Source: Myxococcus llanfairpwllgwyngyllgogerychwyrndrobwllllantysiliogogogochensis
GTDB taxonomy: Bacteria > Myxococcota > Myxococcia > Myxococcales > Myxococcaceae
NCBI RefSeq assembly: GCF_006636215.1
Contig: NZ_VIFM01000057.1
Location: forward strand, 1 to 50,323
DNA length: 50,323 nt
Reading direction: 5' to 3'
Below are positions 26,811-34,762 of the stretch, in pieces. A model generated the notes under the pieces. That model was not told where the DNA came from and did no database searches. It saw nothing but the letters and a program-made list of their open reading frames with translations. Position numbers and translations under genes: made by a program. Numbering within the stretch: position 1 is the first letter of the stretch; each line of letters starts with the position of its first letter.

Positions 26811-27899
26811 TCAGCGCCGGGGGGCGCGGACTGGCGCGGGCTTGCGACGACGGCTCAGCAGCGTGGCCATGGCCAGGAGCGCGGTGGCGGCGACGAACGG
26901 AGCGCCGCCCGTGGCCGACGCGCCACAGCCCTGCGCGCCGCTGTCGGACATCGGGTTGTTGGTGCCATCGCCAGGATTGTTCACCACGCCGACGTTCGGC
27001 GTGCCGGTGCCAGGCAGCGTGGGCACGGTGATGACCGGAGGCGGGGTAGGCGTCGGGGTGGGCGTGGGCGTGGGCGAGGGGTCCGGCGTCGGCGTGGGAG
27101 TCGGCTCCGGAACGGGCGTCGGCGTGGGAGTCGGCTCCGGCACGGGCTCGGGCACCGGCGCGGGGGGAATCACGTCCTCGAGCGCGGTGCTCATGGTGAA
27201 ACCATCGTGGTACACGCTCGCCTCGGGCTGGATGGTGTCCTCGCGGTACAGGCCGAGCTTCAGGTAGTTCATCTCGCTGCCGAACTGCGTGGCGCCCATC
27301 GTCTTCGGCAGCGCCAGCTTGCCGTTGTGCCAGAGCTGCACGAAGCCGACCTTCGCGTTGGAAGACCACTTCACCTGGAGCACGAAGTCGTGCCACGAGC
27401 CCCGGGAGAGCGGGCCCTGCCAGGGGATGGGACCTTCGGAGCCGCCCACGCGCAGGAACATCTGGTCGCCCTTCACGAAGAACTCCAGCGGGGGCGAGCC
27501 ACAGCAGCCCTCCTGGTGCCACTGCGCGAAGACCTGCCACCCGTCCGACAGGGGGTAGTCCTTCGGGAACAGCGTGCTCCACTTGTAGAAGTACGTGGAG
27601 CCCGCCTTCTCCTCACTGATGTAGAGCAACTCGTTGCGATTGCCGCTGGCGCCGATGGGGTCATCGCCCTGGCGCACGGTGGCCTTCAGGGCATAGCGGC
27701 CTTCGCGCACCATGTCCGTCACCACTTGAAGACGGCTGTTGGAGACGCTCTGCGAGCGCGTCCACTGCGAAATGTTTCCGGTCTCGAAGTCGCCCTTCCA
27801 CACCACCTCCGCGGAGGCGAGTGAGGGAACCAGCAACACCAGGGCGGCGAGTCGAAGGAATGCGGTCAAACGAGGTCCTTTCATTCCGGGTTGGCGCAT
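26811..27899 (-). CDS. Polysaccharide-lyase-like surface protein with MYXO-CTERM tail
   Basis: A 362-residue protein with a signal peptide ending SLASA and a jelly-roll domain (about 30-240) matching the heparin-lyase-like Polysacc_lyase family. Supporting strings are GDFETGNISQWTRSQ, WSTLFPKDYPL, WQVFAQWHQEG and SWHDFVLQVKWSSNA. A Pro/Thr/Glu repeat linker (PTPTPTP, about 248-295) leads to a C-terminal sorting tail with QGCGASATGG, a hydrophobic helix and SRRRK. This MYXO-CTERM arrangement targets proteins to the myxobacterial surface after myxosortase processing. It likely degrades or binds a polysaccharide; the catalytic residues were not identified. ATG 27884 is an alternative start. Confidence 0.85.
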   Translation of the reverse strand: MRQPGMKGPRLTAFLRLAALVLLVPSLASAEVVWKGDFETGNISQWTRSQSVSNSRLQVVTDMVREGRYALKATVRQGDDPIGASGNRNELLYISEEKAGSTYFYKWSTLFPKDYPLSDGWQVFAQWHQEGCCGSPPLEFFVKGDQMFLRVGGSEGPIPWQGPLSRGSWHDFVLQVKWSSNAKVGFVQLWHNGKLALPKTMGATQFGSEMNYLKLGLYREDTIQPEASVYHDGFTMSTALEDVIPPAPVPEPVPEPTPTPTPVPEPTPTPTPDPSPTPTPTPTPTPPPVITVPTLPGTGTPNVGVVNNPGDGTNNPMSDSGAQGCGASATGGAPFVAATALLAMATLLSRRRKPAPVRAPRR

Positions 27900-28358
27900 G
27901 GGGACACCCGGCCGGGCGTGCTACTTCCCGCTCATGACTGGCTGCCAACCCCCAGGGGTGCGCGCCCTCGTCCGTTCGCCCGGTGGGGAGCAAAGCGGCA
28001 CGGCGCTTTCGTGCTCGCTCGCCGGTTGCCGCATCGCGCAGTGATTCTGGGGGGATGGAGCGCCGCGTCGCGGGTGGGTGCGCGAGCCACCTCGCGTCGT
28101 GTCGTGCTCGCATGCTCCACGGCCTTGGGACGCGCCGTCGTCCCGCACGTCCGCCGTTGCATGGGAAATCCGGACCTGCGTCACCGGTGCCGAGGATTCG
28201 GCGGCATGTCCGTTCGTACGAGACGGACGTGGACTCCCGAACGTCCGCACCCTGGGGGAGGGGTGTCTGCTTTCCGTCGAAAGTCGGCGGAGGCAGGAGG
28301 GTTGGTGTAGAACCCAACGCGTGGGCGGCTGCTTGGGGGAGGCGCCCGAGGGGGCAGC
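27900..28358. other. 459-bp divergent intergenic region upstream of the TPR-CHAT gene
   Basis: No believable gene on either strand; the open frames are Arg-rich shadows of GC-rich DNA. The region must hold promoters for the lyase-like gene (leftward) and the CHAT gene (rightward). The string ACGTCCG occurs at about 28147 and 28241. GAGGGGG just before 28359 is the CHAT ribosome-binding site. A nested palindrome is listed separately at 28208-28228. Confidence 0.5.
28208..28228. promoter_or_regulatory. Nested palindrome, possible operator of the TPR-CHAT gene
   Basis: Outer arms GTCCGT (28208-28213) and ACGGAC (28223-28228) are perfect and enclose the palindrome CGTACG (28215-28220). It lies 130 bp upstream of the CHAT start codon. 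The two-level symmetry is compatible with a dimeric DNA-binding site. The binding protein is unknown. Confidence 0.35.
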
Positions 28359-31106
28359 ATGTTGAAGTCGACGTACGACAAGGCCCTGGTCCTGGCGTTG
28401 GCCGCGCCCGTGCTCGTTGTCACCTTCCTGCTCGCGCGCACACCGTCCGGGGGGAACGGAGTGGAGACGCGATTCTGGGCCGAGCGCCGGGCGTCCGCGC
28501 GCATCGAGGCCCGACTCACCTACCCGGAAGCCGACCGTTACCGTCCGCGAGTCTCCGCGGGTGGCTGTCTCATTCCTCCCGAGCCCATTCCGTTGAAAGA
28601 GCTGGCCCGGCTGGAGGAGGAGGGCGACTGGGCGGGCATTGCCGCCGCGTACGGCCTGCAGGGCGAGTGGAACCAGTCCGGCTCCTTCCTGGAGCGGATG
28701 ACGTCATCCCCGGACCGCGACAGCGACCTGGCCGCCGTGCACCTGGCGAAGGGAGCCCACGAGCAGGCGCTGAGGTTGCTGGATGGCGTGCTGGCGACGA
28801 AGCCCCAGCACCCGCAGGCGCTGTGGAACCGCGCGCTGGTGCTCCGCGACATGGGGCTCACCATGAAGGCGGCGGAGACCTTCGAGAAGGTGGCCGCGCT
28901 CGGTGAGCAGGGGTGGAGCCGCGAGGCGAAGGCGCACGCGCTGACGCTGCGCGAGGAGACGCTGGAGCGGGCGAGGAAGTGGCGCGGCGCGCGCGACGCG
29001 ACGCTGGCGCTGATGGACGACGCGAAGGCGCCGCTGCCCCTCCAGGAAGCGCGTCAGAGTCCGGGGGTCGTCCGGCAGCACTTCTACGACGTGGTCCGCG
29101 CGGCGCCGTCGAAGGAGCGCGTGCTGGCGCTGATGCCGCTGGCGCGGGAGTTGGACCGCATCCAGGGCGGCTCCTCGCTCGGGGACTATGTGACGCGCGT
29201 GTCGTCCCGCGACTTCGCCCGCCGGGGTGAGCTGTCGCGGAGTTACGCGGAGGCGGTGCGCAAGCGCGCCGCCGCGCCGGAGTCGCTGGTGGAGATGGTG
29301 CGCGCCTCCAGTGAGGACGACCTCTTCGTCGGGCTGGCGCTGCACAACAAGGCCGCGCTGCGCTACCTGCCGGACCTGGAGTCGCGAACCCAGCGCGACC
29401 AGGACTCCTGGTTCAGCCTCTATCTGGAGCGCGAGCGGGCCCGCAAGGAGGTGGCGGACGGGGAGTGGTGGAAGGCCGAGCAGCGCCTGTTCAACGCGCT
29501 CCAGCGCTGCCGCGAGGGCGCCTTCTCCGTGCGCTGCGTGGAGCTGGAGGGCCGCCTGGGCATCCTCTACGCGGACCTGCGGCGGCTGACGGAGGCCGAG
29601 CAGCACACGCGCACCGCCTGGTCCTGGGCGCGCCAGCTCCAGGAGTGGGACCTGGAGCTGACGGCGCTGGAGAACCTCAACCACATCGCGAGGGACCGCG
29701 GCGATTTCTCCAGCGCGCTCGCCTATGTGGAGGAGTGGTCCGCGCGCGGCGGTCGCATCGACCCCTGCTACTGGCCGAACATCAATCGGGCCCACACGTC
29801 CTACCTGGCGCTGCGTCCGGAGGCCGCGCGTGACGCGCTGGCCGCCGCCGCCGCGTGCCCCCAGGCGCCGTTGGACCTGATGTTCGGCGCGACGTTCGCG
29901 GAGATGGCGCGCGCGCGTCCGGACCCGAAGGACGCGGAGCGGCTGCGCCATGTGTTCGACGTCGCGCGGGTCAACAACCCGATGCCCGGCGACGCCGTGT
30001 ACGCGCGCTACATCGAGGGCCGCTTCGCGCTGGACCGGGAGCATGAGCGGGGCGTGGAGTTGCTCACGCGCGCCATCGAGGACGCGCGGAAGCTGCCGTC
30101 CACCGACGTGCTGGCGCGCGAGTCGTGGACGCTGAGCTACTCCTCGCTCGTCACCGATGCGGGGCGCACCGGCGACTGGGCGCGGGTGCTGGAGTTGATG
30201 GCCGCGCAGTTGGAGACGCAGGTGCCCGCGAAGTGCGCGCTGGCCGCAGCGGTGCACAGCGAGCGCTCCGTGGCCGTCGCGCGCGGACCGGACGGCGAGC
30301 TGGTGGGCGACTACCAGGGAGACCGCAAGGCGCCCTTCGCCGAGAGCCCCAGCGCGCAGCTCATTCCCGAGCGGGTGCGGCAGGCGCTGCGAGGCTGCCC
30401 CCAGGTGGACGTGCTGGCCTGGGCCCCTGTCTTCGGGCGCACGGACCTGCTGCCCTCGGACCAGCCCTGGAGCTTCCGCATGGGCCGCACCGTCCCGCCT
30501 CCCGGCGGCGCGCCCTCGTCCCGGCGGCTGGTGGTCTCCAGCGTGGAGGCGCCCGCGCTCCTGCAACTGCCCCGGCTGCCCCCGTGGACGCCGTCGACCG
30601 AGACAGAGTCCACGGCGCTGGAGCTGCTGTCGGGCCCGGACGCCACGCCCTCGCGCGTGCTCTCCGGCATGTCGGATGCGACGGAAATCGAGATTCACGC
30701 GCACGGCATCAGCGACCCGGTCCTCTCCGACGCCGCGTTGGTGGTGCTGACGCCCGAGGGCAACGGCCGCTATGCGCTGACGGCGGACATCGTCCGGCAG
30801 CAGAAGCTGGCGGGCGCGCCGCTCGTCTTCCTCGCGGCGTGCAGCGCGGGGCGGCTGGCCTCCACCACCACCCACGAGCCCTTCAGCCTGCCGGCCGCGT
30901 TCATCGAGGCGGGCGCGCGCGCGGTGCTCGCCTCCACCGTGGACATCCCCGACGCCGCGGGCCGCTTCTTCGACGGCGTGCGCCAGCGCATCCGCGGCGG
31001 CACCGCGCCCGCCGTGGCCTTGCGCGACGAGCGGCAGAAGTGGCTCGCGCGCGATGCCCGCAACGGCTGGACGCACCACGTGCTGCTGGTGGAGACGTCC
31101 GACTGA
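28359..31106 (+). CDS. Membrane-anchored TPR-CHAT protease
   Basis: A 915-residue protein. One N-terminal TM segment (about 9-26) with lysines before it suggests N-in, so the rest would be extracytoplasmic. Helical TPR repeats cover about 80-600. The C-terminal CHAT (caspase-like) domain is about 700-915. The catalytic dyad is visible: His782 in IHAHG and Cys828 in FLAACSAG. CHAT proteases cleave partner proteins, as in separase and the type III-E CRISPR Craspase. Residues about 40-397 are a clear paralogue of the anti-sigma factor at 33177: EARL at 50-53 versus 126-129, GIAAAY at 93-98 versus 169-174, and identical ALWNRALVLR at 154-163 versus 230-239. The ribosome-binding site is GAGGGGG. 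A role in controlling that anti-sigma factor is inferred. Confidence 0.9.
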   Translation: MLKSTYDKALVLALAAPVLVVTFLLARTPSGGNGVETRFWAERRASARIEARLTYPEADRYRPRVSAGGCLIPPEPIPLKELARLEEEGDWAGIAAAYGLQGEWNQSGSFLERMTSSPDRDSDLAAVHLAKGAHEQALRLLDGVLATKPQHPQALWNRALVLRDMGLTMKAAETFEKVAALGEQGWSREAKAHALTLREETLERARKWRGARDATLALMDDAKAPLPLQEARQSPGVVRQHFYDVVRAAPSKERVLALMPLARELDRIQGGSSLGDYVTRVSSRDFARRGELSRSYAEAVRKRAAAPESLVEMVRASSEDDLFVGLALHNKAALRYLPDLESRTQRDQDSWFSLYLERERARKEVADGEWWKAEQRLFNALQRCREGAFSVRCVELEGRLGILYADLRRLTEAEQHTRTAWSWARQLQEWDLELTALENLNHIARDRGDFSSALAYVEEWSARGGRIDPCYWPNINRAHTSYLALRPEAARDALAAAAACPQAPLDLMFGATFAEMARARPDPKDAERLRHVFDVARVNNPMPGDAVYARYIEGRFALDREHERGVELLTRAIEDARKLPSTDVLARESWTLSYSSLVTDAGRTGDWARVLELMAAQLETQVPAKCALAAAVHSERSVAVARGPDGELVGDYQGDRKAPFAESPSAQLIPERVRQALRGCPQVDVLAWAPVFGRTDLLPSDQPWSFRMGRTVPPPGGAPSSRRLVVSSVEAPALLQLPRLPPWTPSTETESTALELLSGPDATPSRVLSGMSDATEIEIHAHGISDPVLSDAALVVLTPEGNGRYALTADIVRQQKLAGAPLVFLAACSAGRLASTTTHEPFSLPAAFIEAGARAVLASTVDIPDAAGRFFDGVRQRIRGGTAPAVALRDERQKWLARDARNGWTHHVLLVETSD

Positions 31107-31116
31107 GCACGCGCCG

Positions 31117-32127
31117 CTAGAGCGGCGTGGGCAGGTACGTGTTCCCCTGGGGCACGAGGAAGTGGTGGAACGTGACGGACGCGCTCACGTCGAGCGCGTG
31201 CACCCAGTGCCACCAGCCCACGGGGATGAAGACCAGCTCCCCGGGCTCCAGCACGGCCTCCACCACGTGCGCTTCCGAGAACAGCGGGAAGCGCTCGGCG
31301 TCCGGGCGCGCCGCGTCCACGTGGCTGAACGTCCCATAGCGCGGGTACATCAGGTGGCGCTGGAAGGAGGGGATGAGCTTGATGTGCTTGCGCCCCATCA
31401 CCTGCGCCAGCATCACGTTCATGTTGTCGTGGTGCAGCGGGGTGACGGTGCCCGCCGGGCCCAAGAGCAGCGTCATCATGTCCGGGCGGAGCTCCGCGTC
31501 GATGATGCCCTGGGGCGCGCGCACGTCGTCGCGCAGGGGCTTGAAGCCGTCGCGCTGCCAGTTCTCGTTGCGCGGCACCATGTAGTAGTCGTTCGTCGTG
31601 CCCCCCGTCGCCACGCGGTGCACGTAGTCGCGAAAGCGCATCGCCTCGCGGTGCTTCTCCGGCTCGGGCGCGTGGTCCGGGTTCGACTCCCGCCGCGTCA
31701 TCACCTCCACCTCCGCGTCGCCCACCCGCTCCGCCAGGTATGGCAGCGTCCAGCGCTCCAGCGCGGGCCAGCCCTTCATCAACCCGGTCAGCACCACCGG
31801 CCGGTGGCCGAAGTAGTAGCGCGTGAAGAACTCGTCCGCGGACAGGCCCTCCCGCCGCTCCAGCGCCGCGTGCCCGCCCGACTGCCGGTGCAGCGTGCTG
31901 TAGACATCCATGACGGACTCCAGCCAGCCGTAGCGGCGCCCCAACCGCTGACACGCCTGGAAGAAGGGATGCGCCTCCACGCGCGCCACTTCCTCCCGCG
32001 CCACGTCCTCACCCACCCCAACACCCATCAACGCGCGACAGGCCTCCTCCCGCGTCACCCCCAGCGCGAGGTTCTCCACCAGCCAGACTTGCCACTCCAA
32101 TGCCAACCGGGACGTATCCGCGCTCAT
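31117..32127 (-). CDS. JmjC/cupin_8-type Fe(II)/2-oxoglutarate oxygenase
   Basis: A 336-residue protein from ATG 32127, which has AAGGA upstream; GTG 32148 would add 7 residues. The N-terminal helical part (1-75) is unrecognised. The central-to-C-terminal double-stranded beta-helix has RPVVLTGLMKGWPALERWT, the iron-binding HxD in TPLHHDNMNVMLAQVMG, the 2-oxoglutarate-binding Lys region RKHIKLIP, and the distal His in IPVGWWHWVHAL. Family members hydroxylate proteins or small molecules. The gene sits between the CHAT protease gene (convergent, 10 bp) and the small-protein gene (divergent, 147 bp). Substrate unknown; a neighbouring protein is possible but speculative. Confidence 0.9.
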   Translation of the reverse strand: MSADTSRLALEWQVWLVENLALGVTREEACRALMGVGVGEDVAREEVARVEAHPFFQACQRLGRRYGWLESVMDVYSTLHRQSGGHAALERREGLSADEFFTRYYFGHRPVVLTGLMKGWPALERWTLPYLAERVGDAEVEVMTRRESNPDHAPEPEKHREAMRFRDYVHRVATGGTTNDYYMVPRNENWQRDGFKPLRDDVRAPQGIIDAELRPDMMTLLLGPAGTVTPLHHDNMNVMLAQVMGRKHIKLIPSFQRHLMYPRYGTFSHVDAARPDAERFPLFSEAHVVEAVLEPGELVFIPVGWWHWVHALDVSASVTFHHFLVPQGNTYLPTPL

Positions 32128-32274
32128 TTGGAAATCCTTGGATTTCACGACTCAATCCACCCCCCTGCCTCTCACGGAACCGCACCGGAGCATGGTAAGG
32201 ACGGCGACAGTTTCAAAGTTTCATCCACCAGCAACTTGTACGTGCTGCCTGTATCCCAGCACGAGGAGCGAGGC

Positions 32275-32451
32275 ATGACGCCCGGTTCCAAGCAGTCCCC
32301 GAGTGCGAAGGTCGTCGAGTCGAGTGCCGCGGACGCCCACGTGAAGAACAACTACGTGGACTGCGCCACCGAGGTGGGGGTGCAGCGCGAGCGCAAGCCC
32401 CTACCGATGCCGTCCACCCCCGCCCTGGCCTCCGCTCCGGAGCTCCGCTAG
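32275..32451 (+). CDS. Predicted 58-residue small protein with its own terminator
   Basis: ATG 32275 is preceded by an excellent GAGGAGCGAGG ribosome-binding site. The 58-residue product is polar, with one Cys near residue 31, an Asn/Lys patch (VKNNYVDC) and a Pro/Ala-rich C-terminus. It has no signal peptide or TM segment and I recognise no family. A perfect 10-bp-stem terminator begins 46 bp after the stop, so the gene looks monocistronic. It is divergent from the JmjC-like oxygenase and upstream of the sigma factor. A substrate peptide or regulator role is only a guess. Confidence 0.6.
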   Translation: MTPGSKQSPSAKVVESSAADAHVKNNYVDCATEVGVQRERKPLPMPSTPALASAPELR

Positions 32452-32496
32452 GCCGCTTCCCCGACCAGCGGCGGGCCCGCACCCCCGCTGAGATCC

Positions 32497-32531
32497 AATG
32501 CCCGGACGGGAATGACCCCCCTCCGGGCATT
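32497..32531 (+). terminator. Intrinsic terminator after the small-protein gene
   Basis: Perfect 10-bp arms AATGCCCGGA (32497-32506) and TCCGGGCATT (32522-32531) with a 15-nt loop are followed by TCCTTGTCT. It separates the small-protein gene from the sigma factor gene, implying a separate promoter for the latter in 32532-32622. Confidence 0.8.
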
Positions 32532-32622
32532 TCCTTGTCTGTGCCCTTGCACTTTTTTCTCAAGGAACAGGCGCCTTCGCGTCTTTGACTGGGAAACCTG
32601 CCGCGCGAGCATGTAGGACAAC

Positions 32623-33180
32623 ATGGCAAACCTCTTCAACCGGGAGCGGAGGCGCTTTGAGGCGTTCATCCGACAGCACCGGCCCAGTCTTCTGGGCCTG
32701 GCGCGCCGGTTGTCCGCCCGTTCGAGCCTGGAGGCGGAGGACCTGGTCCAGGAGGCCTTCGAGCGGGCGATGCAGGACTTCGAGGCGTTGAAGGACCGGA
32801 CGGACGCGGCGGCGGCGGCGTGGTTGTGTACGACGATGACCAACCGCTTCCTGGATTACTGCCGCAGGCAGCGCACGGAGTCGCGGGGGATGCCACACCT
32901 TGCCCTGGTGCAGGAGGGGGTGGCGCAGGGGGAGGCCCAGGAGAACTGGGAGCTGGTGAGCACCGAGGAGTTCCAGAAAGCGGTGGAGCGGCTGAAGCCG
33001 CACCTGCGCGACGCCTACCGGCTGCATGCGGAGGGCAAGCGCTACAACGCCATCGCCGAGCATTTCAACGTTCCCGTGGGCACGGTGGGCAGTTGGCTCA
33101 CCCTGGCACGCAGGGACCTGAAGGACTTGCTGCTGCCACAGGTAGCGGTGGCCCGGGAGCGGGGGGCAACGAGCTCATGA
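32623..33180 (+). CDS. ECF RNA polymerase sigma factor
   Basis: A 185-residue group IV sigma factor. Region 2 (about 15-80) contains EAEDLVQEAFERAMQDF; the region 2.3/2.4 part is AWLCTTMTNRFLDYCRRQ. Region 4 (about 115-170) contains KRYNAIAEHFNVPVGTVGS, a helix-turn-helix reading the -35. It overlaps the anti-sigma gene by 4 bp (ATGA), the usual arrangement for a cognate pair. GGAAC at 32565-32569 upstream could be part of an autoregulated ECF promoter, though the following TCTTT is closer than usual. The normal GTxxSR-type region 4.2 is replaced by GTVGSW, still consistent with the family. Confidence 0.94.
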   Translation: MANLFNRERRRFEAFIRQHRPSLLGLARRLSARSSLEAEDLVQEAFERAMQDFEALKDRTDAAAAAWLCTTMTNRFLDYCRRQRTESRGMPHLALVQEGVAQGEAQENWELVSTEEFQKAVERLKPHLRDAYRLHAEGKRYNAIAEHFNVPVGTVGSWLTLARRDLKDLLLPQVAVARERGATSS

Positions 33181-34610
33181 CGACGCCATGCACCAACAAC
33201 CGACTGCACCTCTTCGTCGACGGAGAGCTTTCCGCCACGGAGGGTGAGGCCTTCCGGCAGCACCTGACGCGGTGCGCTGAGTGCGAATCGGGACTGAGGG
33301 ACTTGCTGCAACTGGAGCTGCTCGCGGCGCGGGCGCTGGGGGGCGCTGCTCCGGTGGCCGAGCCCGTGGAGGTGGCCGAGCCGGTGTCCGCGAAGGTGGT
33401 GCCGCTGCGGGCCAGGCTCCAGAAGGTCTACCGCACCGCGGTGCCGCTGGCGCTGGCGGCGGGCCTGGCCGCGGTGGGGGTGTTCCGCTTTCAGGAGCCG
33501 CCCCAGATTCCGGACGCGGTATGGCTGGCGAGCGCGGACTCCCGCACGTTCGAGGCGCGGCTGAGCCACCCGAAGGCGGACCGCTTCCTTCCCTACAGCC
33601 CGATGCGCGGCACCAGTCACGCGTCGGAGATGTTGCCGCTTCGGCCTCTGGCGGAGCTGGAGGAGCGGCACGACTTCCGGGGCATCGCCGCGGCGTATGC
33701 GCTGCGCGGAGACTGGCAGCAGGCGGAGGCGTTCCTCGGGCGCGAGCCGGAGTCGGCGGACAAGGCGAACGACCAGGCGGTCGTGGCGCTGAGCCGGCAG
33801 CGGTACGAGGAGGCGCTGGGGCTGTTGACGAGCGCGCTTCGCCAGAACCCGAACCATGCGCAGGCGCTGTGGAACCGCGCGCTGGTGCTGCGGGAGCGCG
33901 ACTTGCTGGACCGCGCGGCGGCGTCGTTCGACACCGTGGCCTCGCTGGGTGAGGAGGGCTGGAGCGCGGAGGCGCGTCGGATGGCGGCGGAGCTGCGCAC
34001 GCAACTGGCGGAGGAGCGGGTGCGGTGGCGGCGGCAGGTGACGGACGCGTGGCTGACGCTGACGGGGGAGGCGCCCTGGGACGCGAAGCAGCTGGCGCAG
34101 CGGCCGGTGGTGGCGCGCGCGGCGCTGTACGAGGCGGTCCGCACGGTGACTTCGAAGGAGGGCGTGGAGGCGCTGTTTCCGCTCGCGAAGGAGCTGGACA
34201 CGCTGGGGGGCGGCTCGGTGCTGCAGGACTACGTGCGGCAGGTGGCGACGCGGGACTTCGCCGCGAGGGCGCCGCTGGCGCAGGGTTATGCGGGGCTCCT
34301 GAGGGAGCGCGAGACGAAGAAGGACGCCACGGCGCTGTTGGAGTCGCTGCGCCGCTCGGGGGAGCGGGACATCTACTTCGGGGCGCTGGTGCATACGGGG
34401 AGCGCGGTGGTGGACGGCACGGCGCTGAGCGCGCTGCGCGGCTTCGCCGAGGGCACGCCGGACCCGTGGCTGCACCTCCTGGCCGAGCGTGAGAGCATCC
34501 GCCGCGAGCTGGCCGCCGGCCACACGGCGCTGGCGGAGAAGCAGCTGATGGACGCGATGCTGACGTGCAACGGGCTGGGCAACATCGTCCCGTGCATGGA
34601 GCTGAACTGA
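33177..34610 (+). CDS. Zinc-finger anti-sigma factor with extracytoplasmic TPR domain, paralogue of the CHAT protease
   Basis: A 477-residue single-pass membrane protein. The start at 33177 overlaps the sigma stop (ATGA). The N-terminal ZAS domain carries HxxxCxxC as His29, Cys33, Cys36. A TM helix is at about 87-103. The remaining extracytoplasmic region is TPR-like. From about residue 112 it aligns almost without gaps to residues 40-397 of the CHAT protease (offset 76, later 75). Shared landmarks include EARL, GIAAAY, ALWNRALVLR and SLGEEGW. The protein ends VPCMELN, exactly where the protease reads VRCVELEGRL and continues to its CHAT domain. It should hold the ECF sigma factor inactive until a signal or proteolysis releases it. 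Confidence 0.93.
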   Translation: MTTPCTNNRLHLFVDGELSATEGEAFRQHLTRCAECESGLRDLLQLELLAARALGGAAPVAEPVEVAEPVSAKVVPLRARLQKVYRTAVPLALAAGLAAVGVFRFQEPPQIPDAVWLASADSRTFEARLSHPKADRFLPYSPMRGTSHASEMLPLRPLAELEERHDFRGIAAAYALRGDWQQAEAFLGREPESADKANDQAVVALSRQRYEEALGLLTSALRQNPNHAQALWNRALVLRERDLLDRAAASFDTVASLGEEGWSAEARRMAAELRTQLAEERVRWRRQVTDAWLTLTGEAPWDAKQLAQRPVVARAALYEAVRTVTSKEGVEALFPLAKELDTLGGGSVLQDYVRQVATRDFAARAPLAQGYAGLLRERETKKDATALLESLRRSGERDIYFGALVHTGSAVVDGTALSALRGFAEGTPDPWLHLLAERESIRRELAAGHTALAEKQLMDAMLTCNGLGNIVPCMELN

Positions 34611-34640
34611 GGACGACGCGGCGTCCGCGCTGAGGTGTCG

Positions 34641-34668
34641 AGGGGTCGGTCCATCAGGGCCGGCCCCT
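34641..34668 (+). terminator. Intrinsic terminator after the sigma/anti-sigma operon
   Basis: AGGGGTCGG (34641-34649) pairs with CCGGCCCCT (34660-34668) with one G-U pair and a 10-nt loop. TCGTCTTT follows. It lies 30 bp after the anti-sigma stop codon. Confidence 0.8.
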
Positions 34669-34762
34669 TCGTCTTTGTAGGGCGCGTCGCGCTGTTGTCC
34701 ACCGTGCGAACGCCGCACGGTGTGAGCGCGGTGTCCTTGGGGTGCGTGGCAGGCTCGCCCGC

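Noticed and set aside
27000..27160. Tandem GGCGTGGGC-like DNA repeats
   Set aside because: They encode the Pro/Thr linker of the lyase-like protein and need no separate explanation; no CRISPR-like spacing.
27891..28310. Open frame in the lyase-CHAT gap
   Set aside because: Arg-rich composition, no ribosome-binding site and no recognisable motif; treated as non-coding.
31054..32451. 465-residue frame antisense to the JmjC oxygenase
   Set aside because: Most of it is the His/Val/Arg-rich shadow of the oxygenase gene. Only the last 58 codons, with their own ribosome-binding site, are kept as a small gene.
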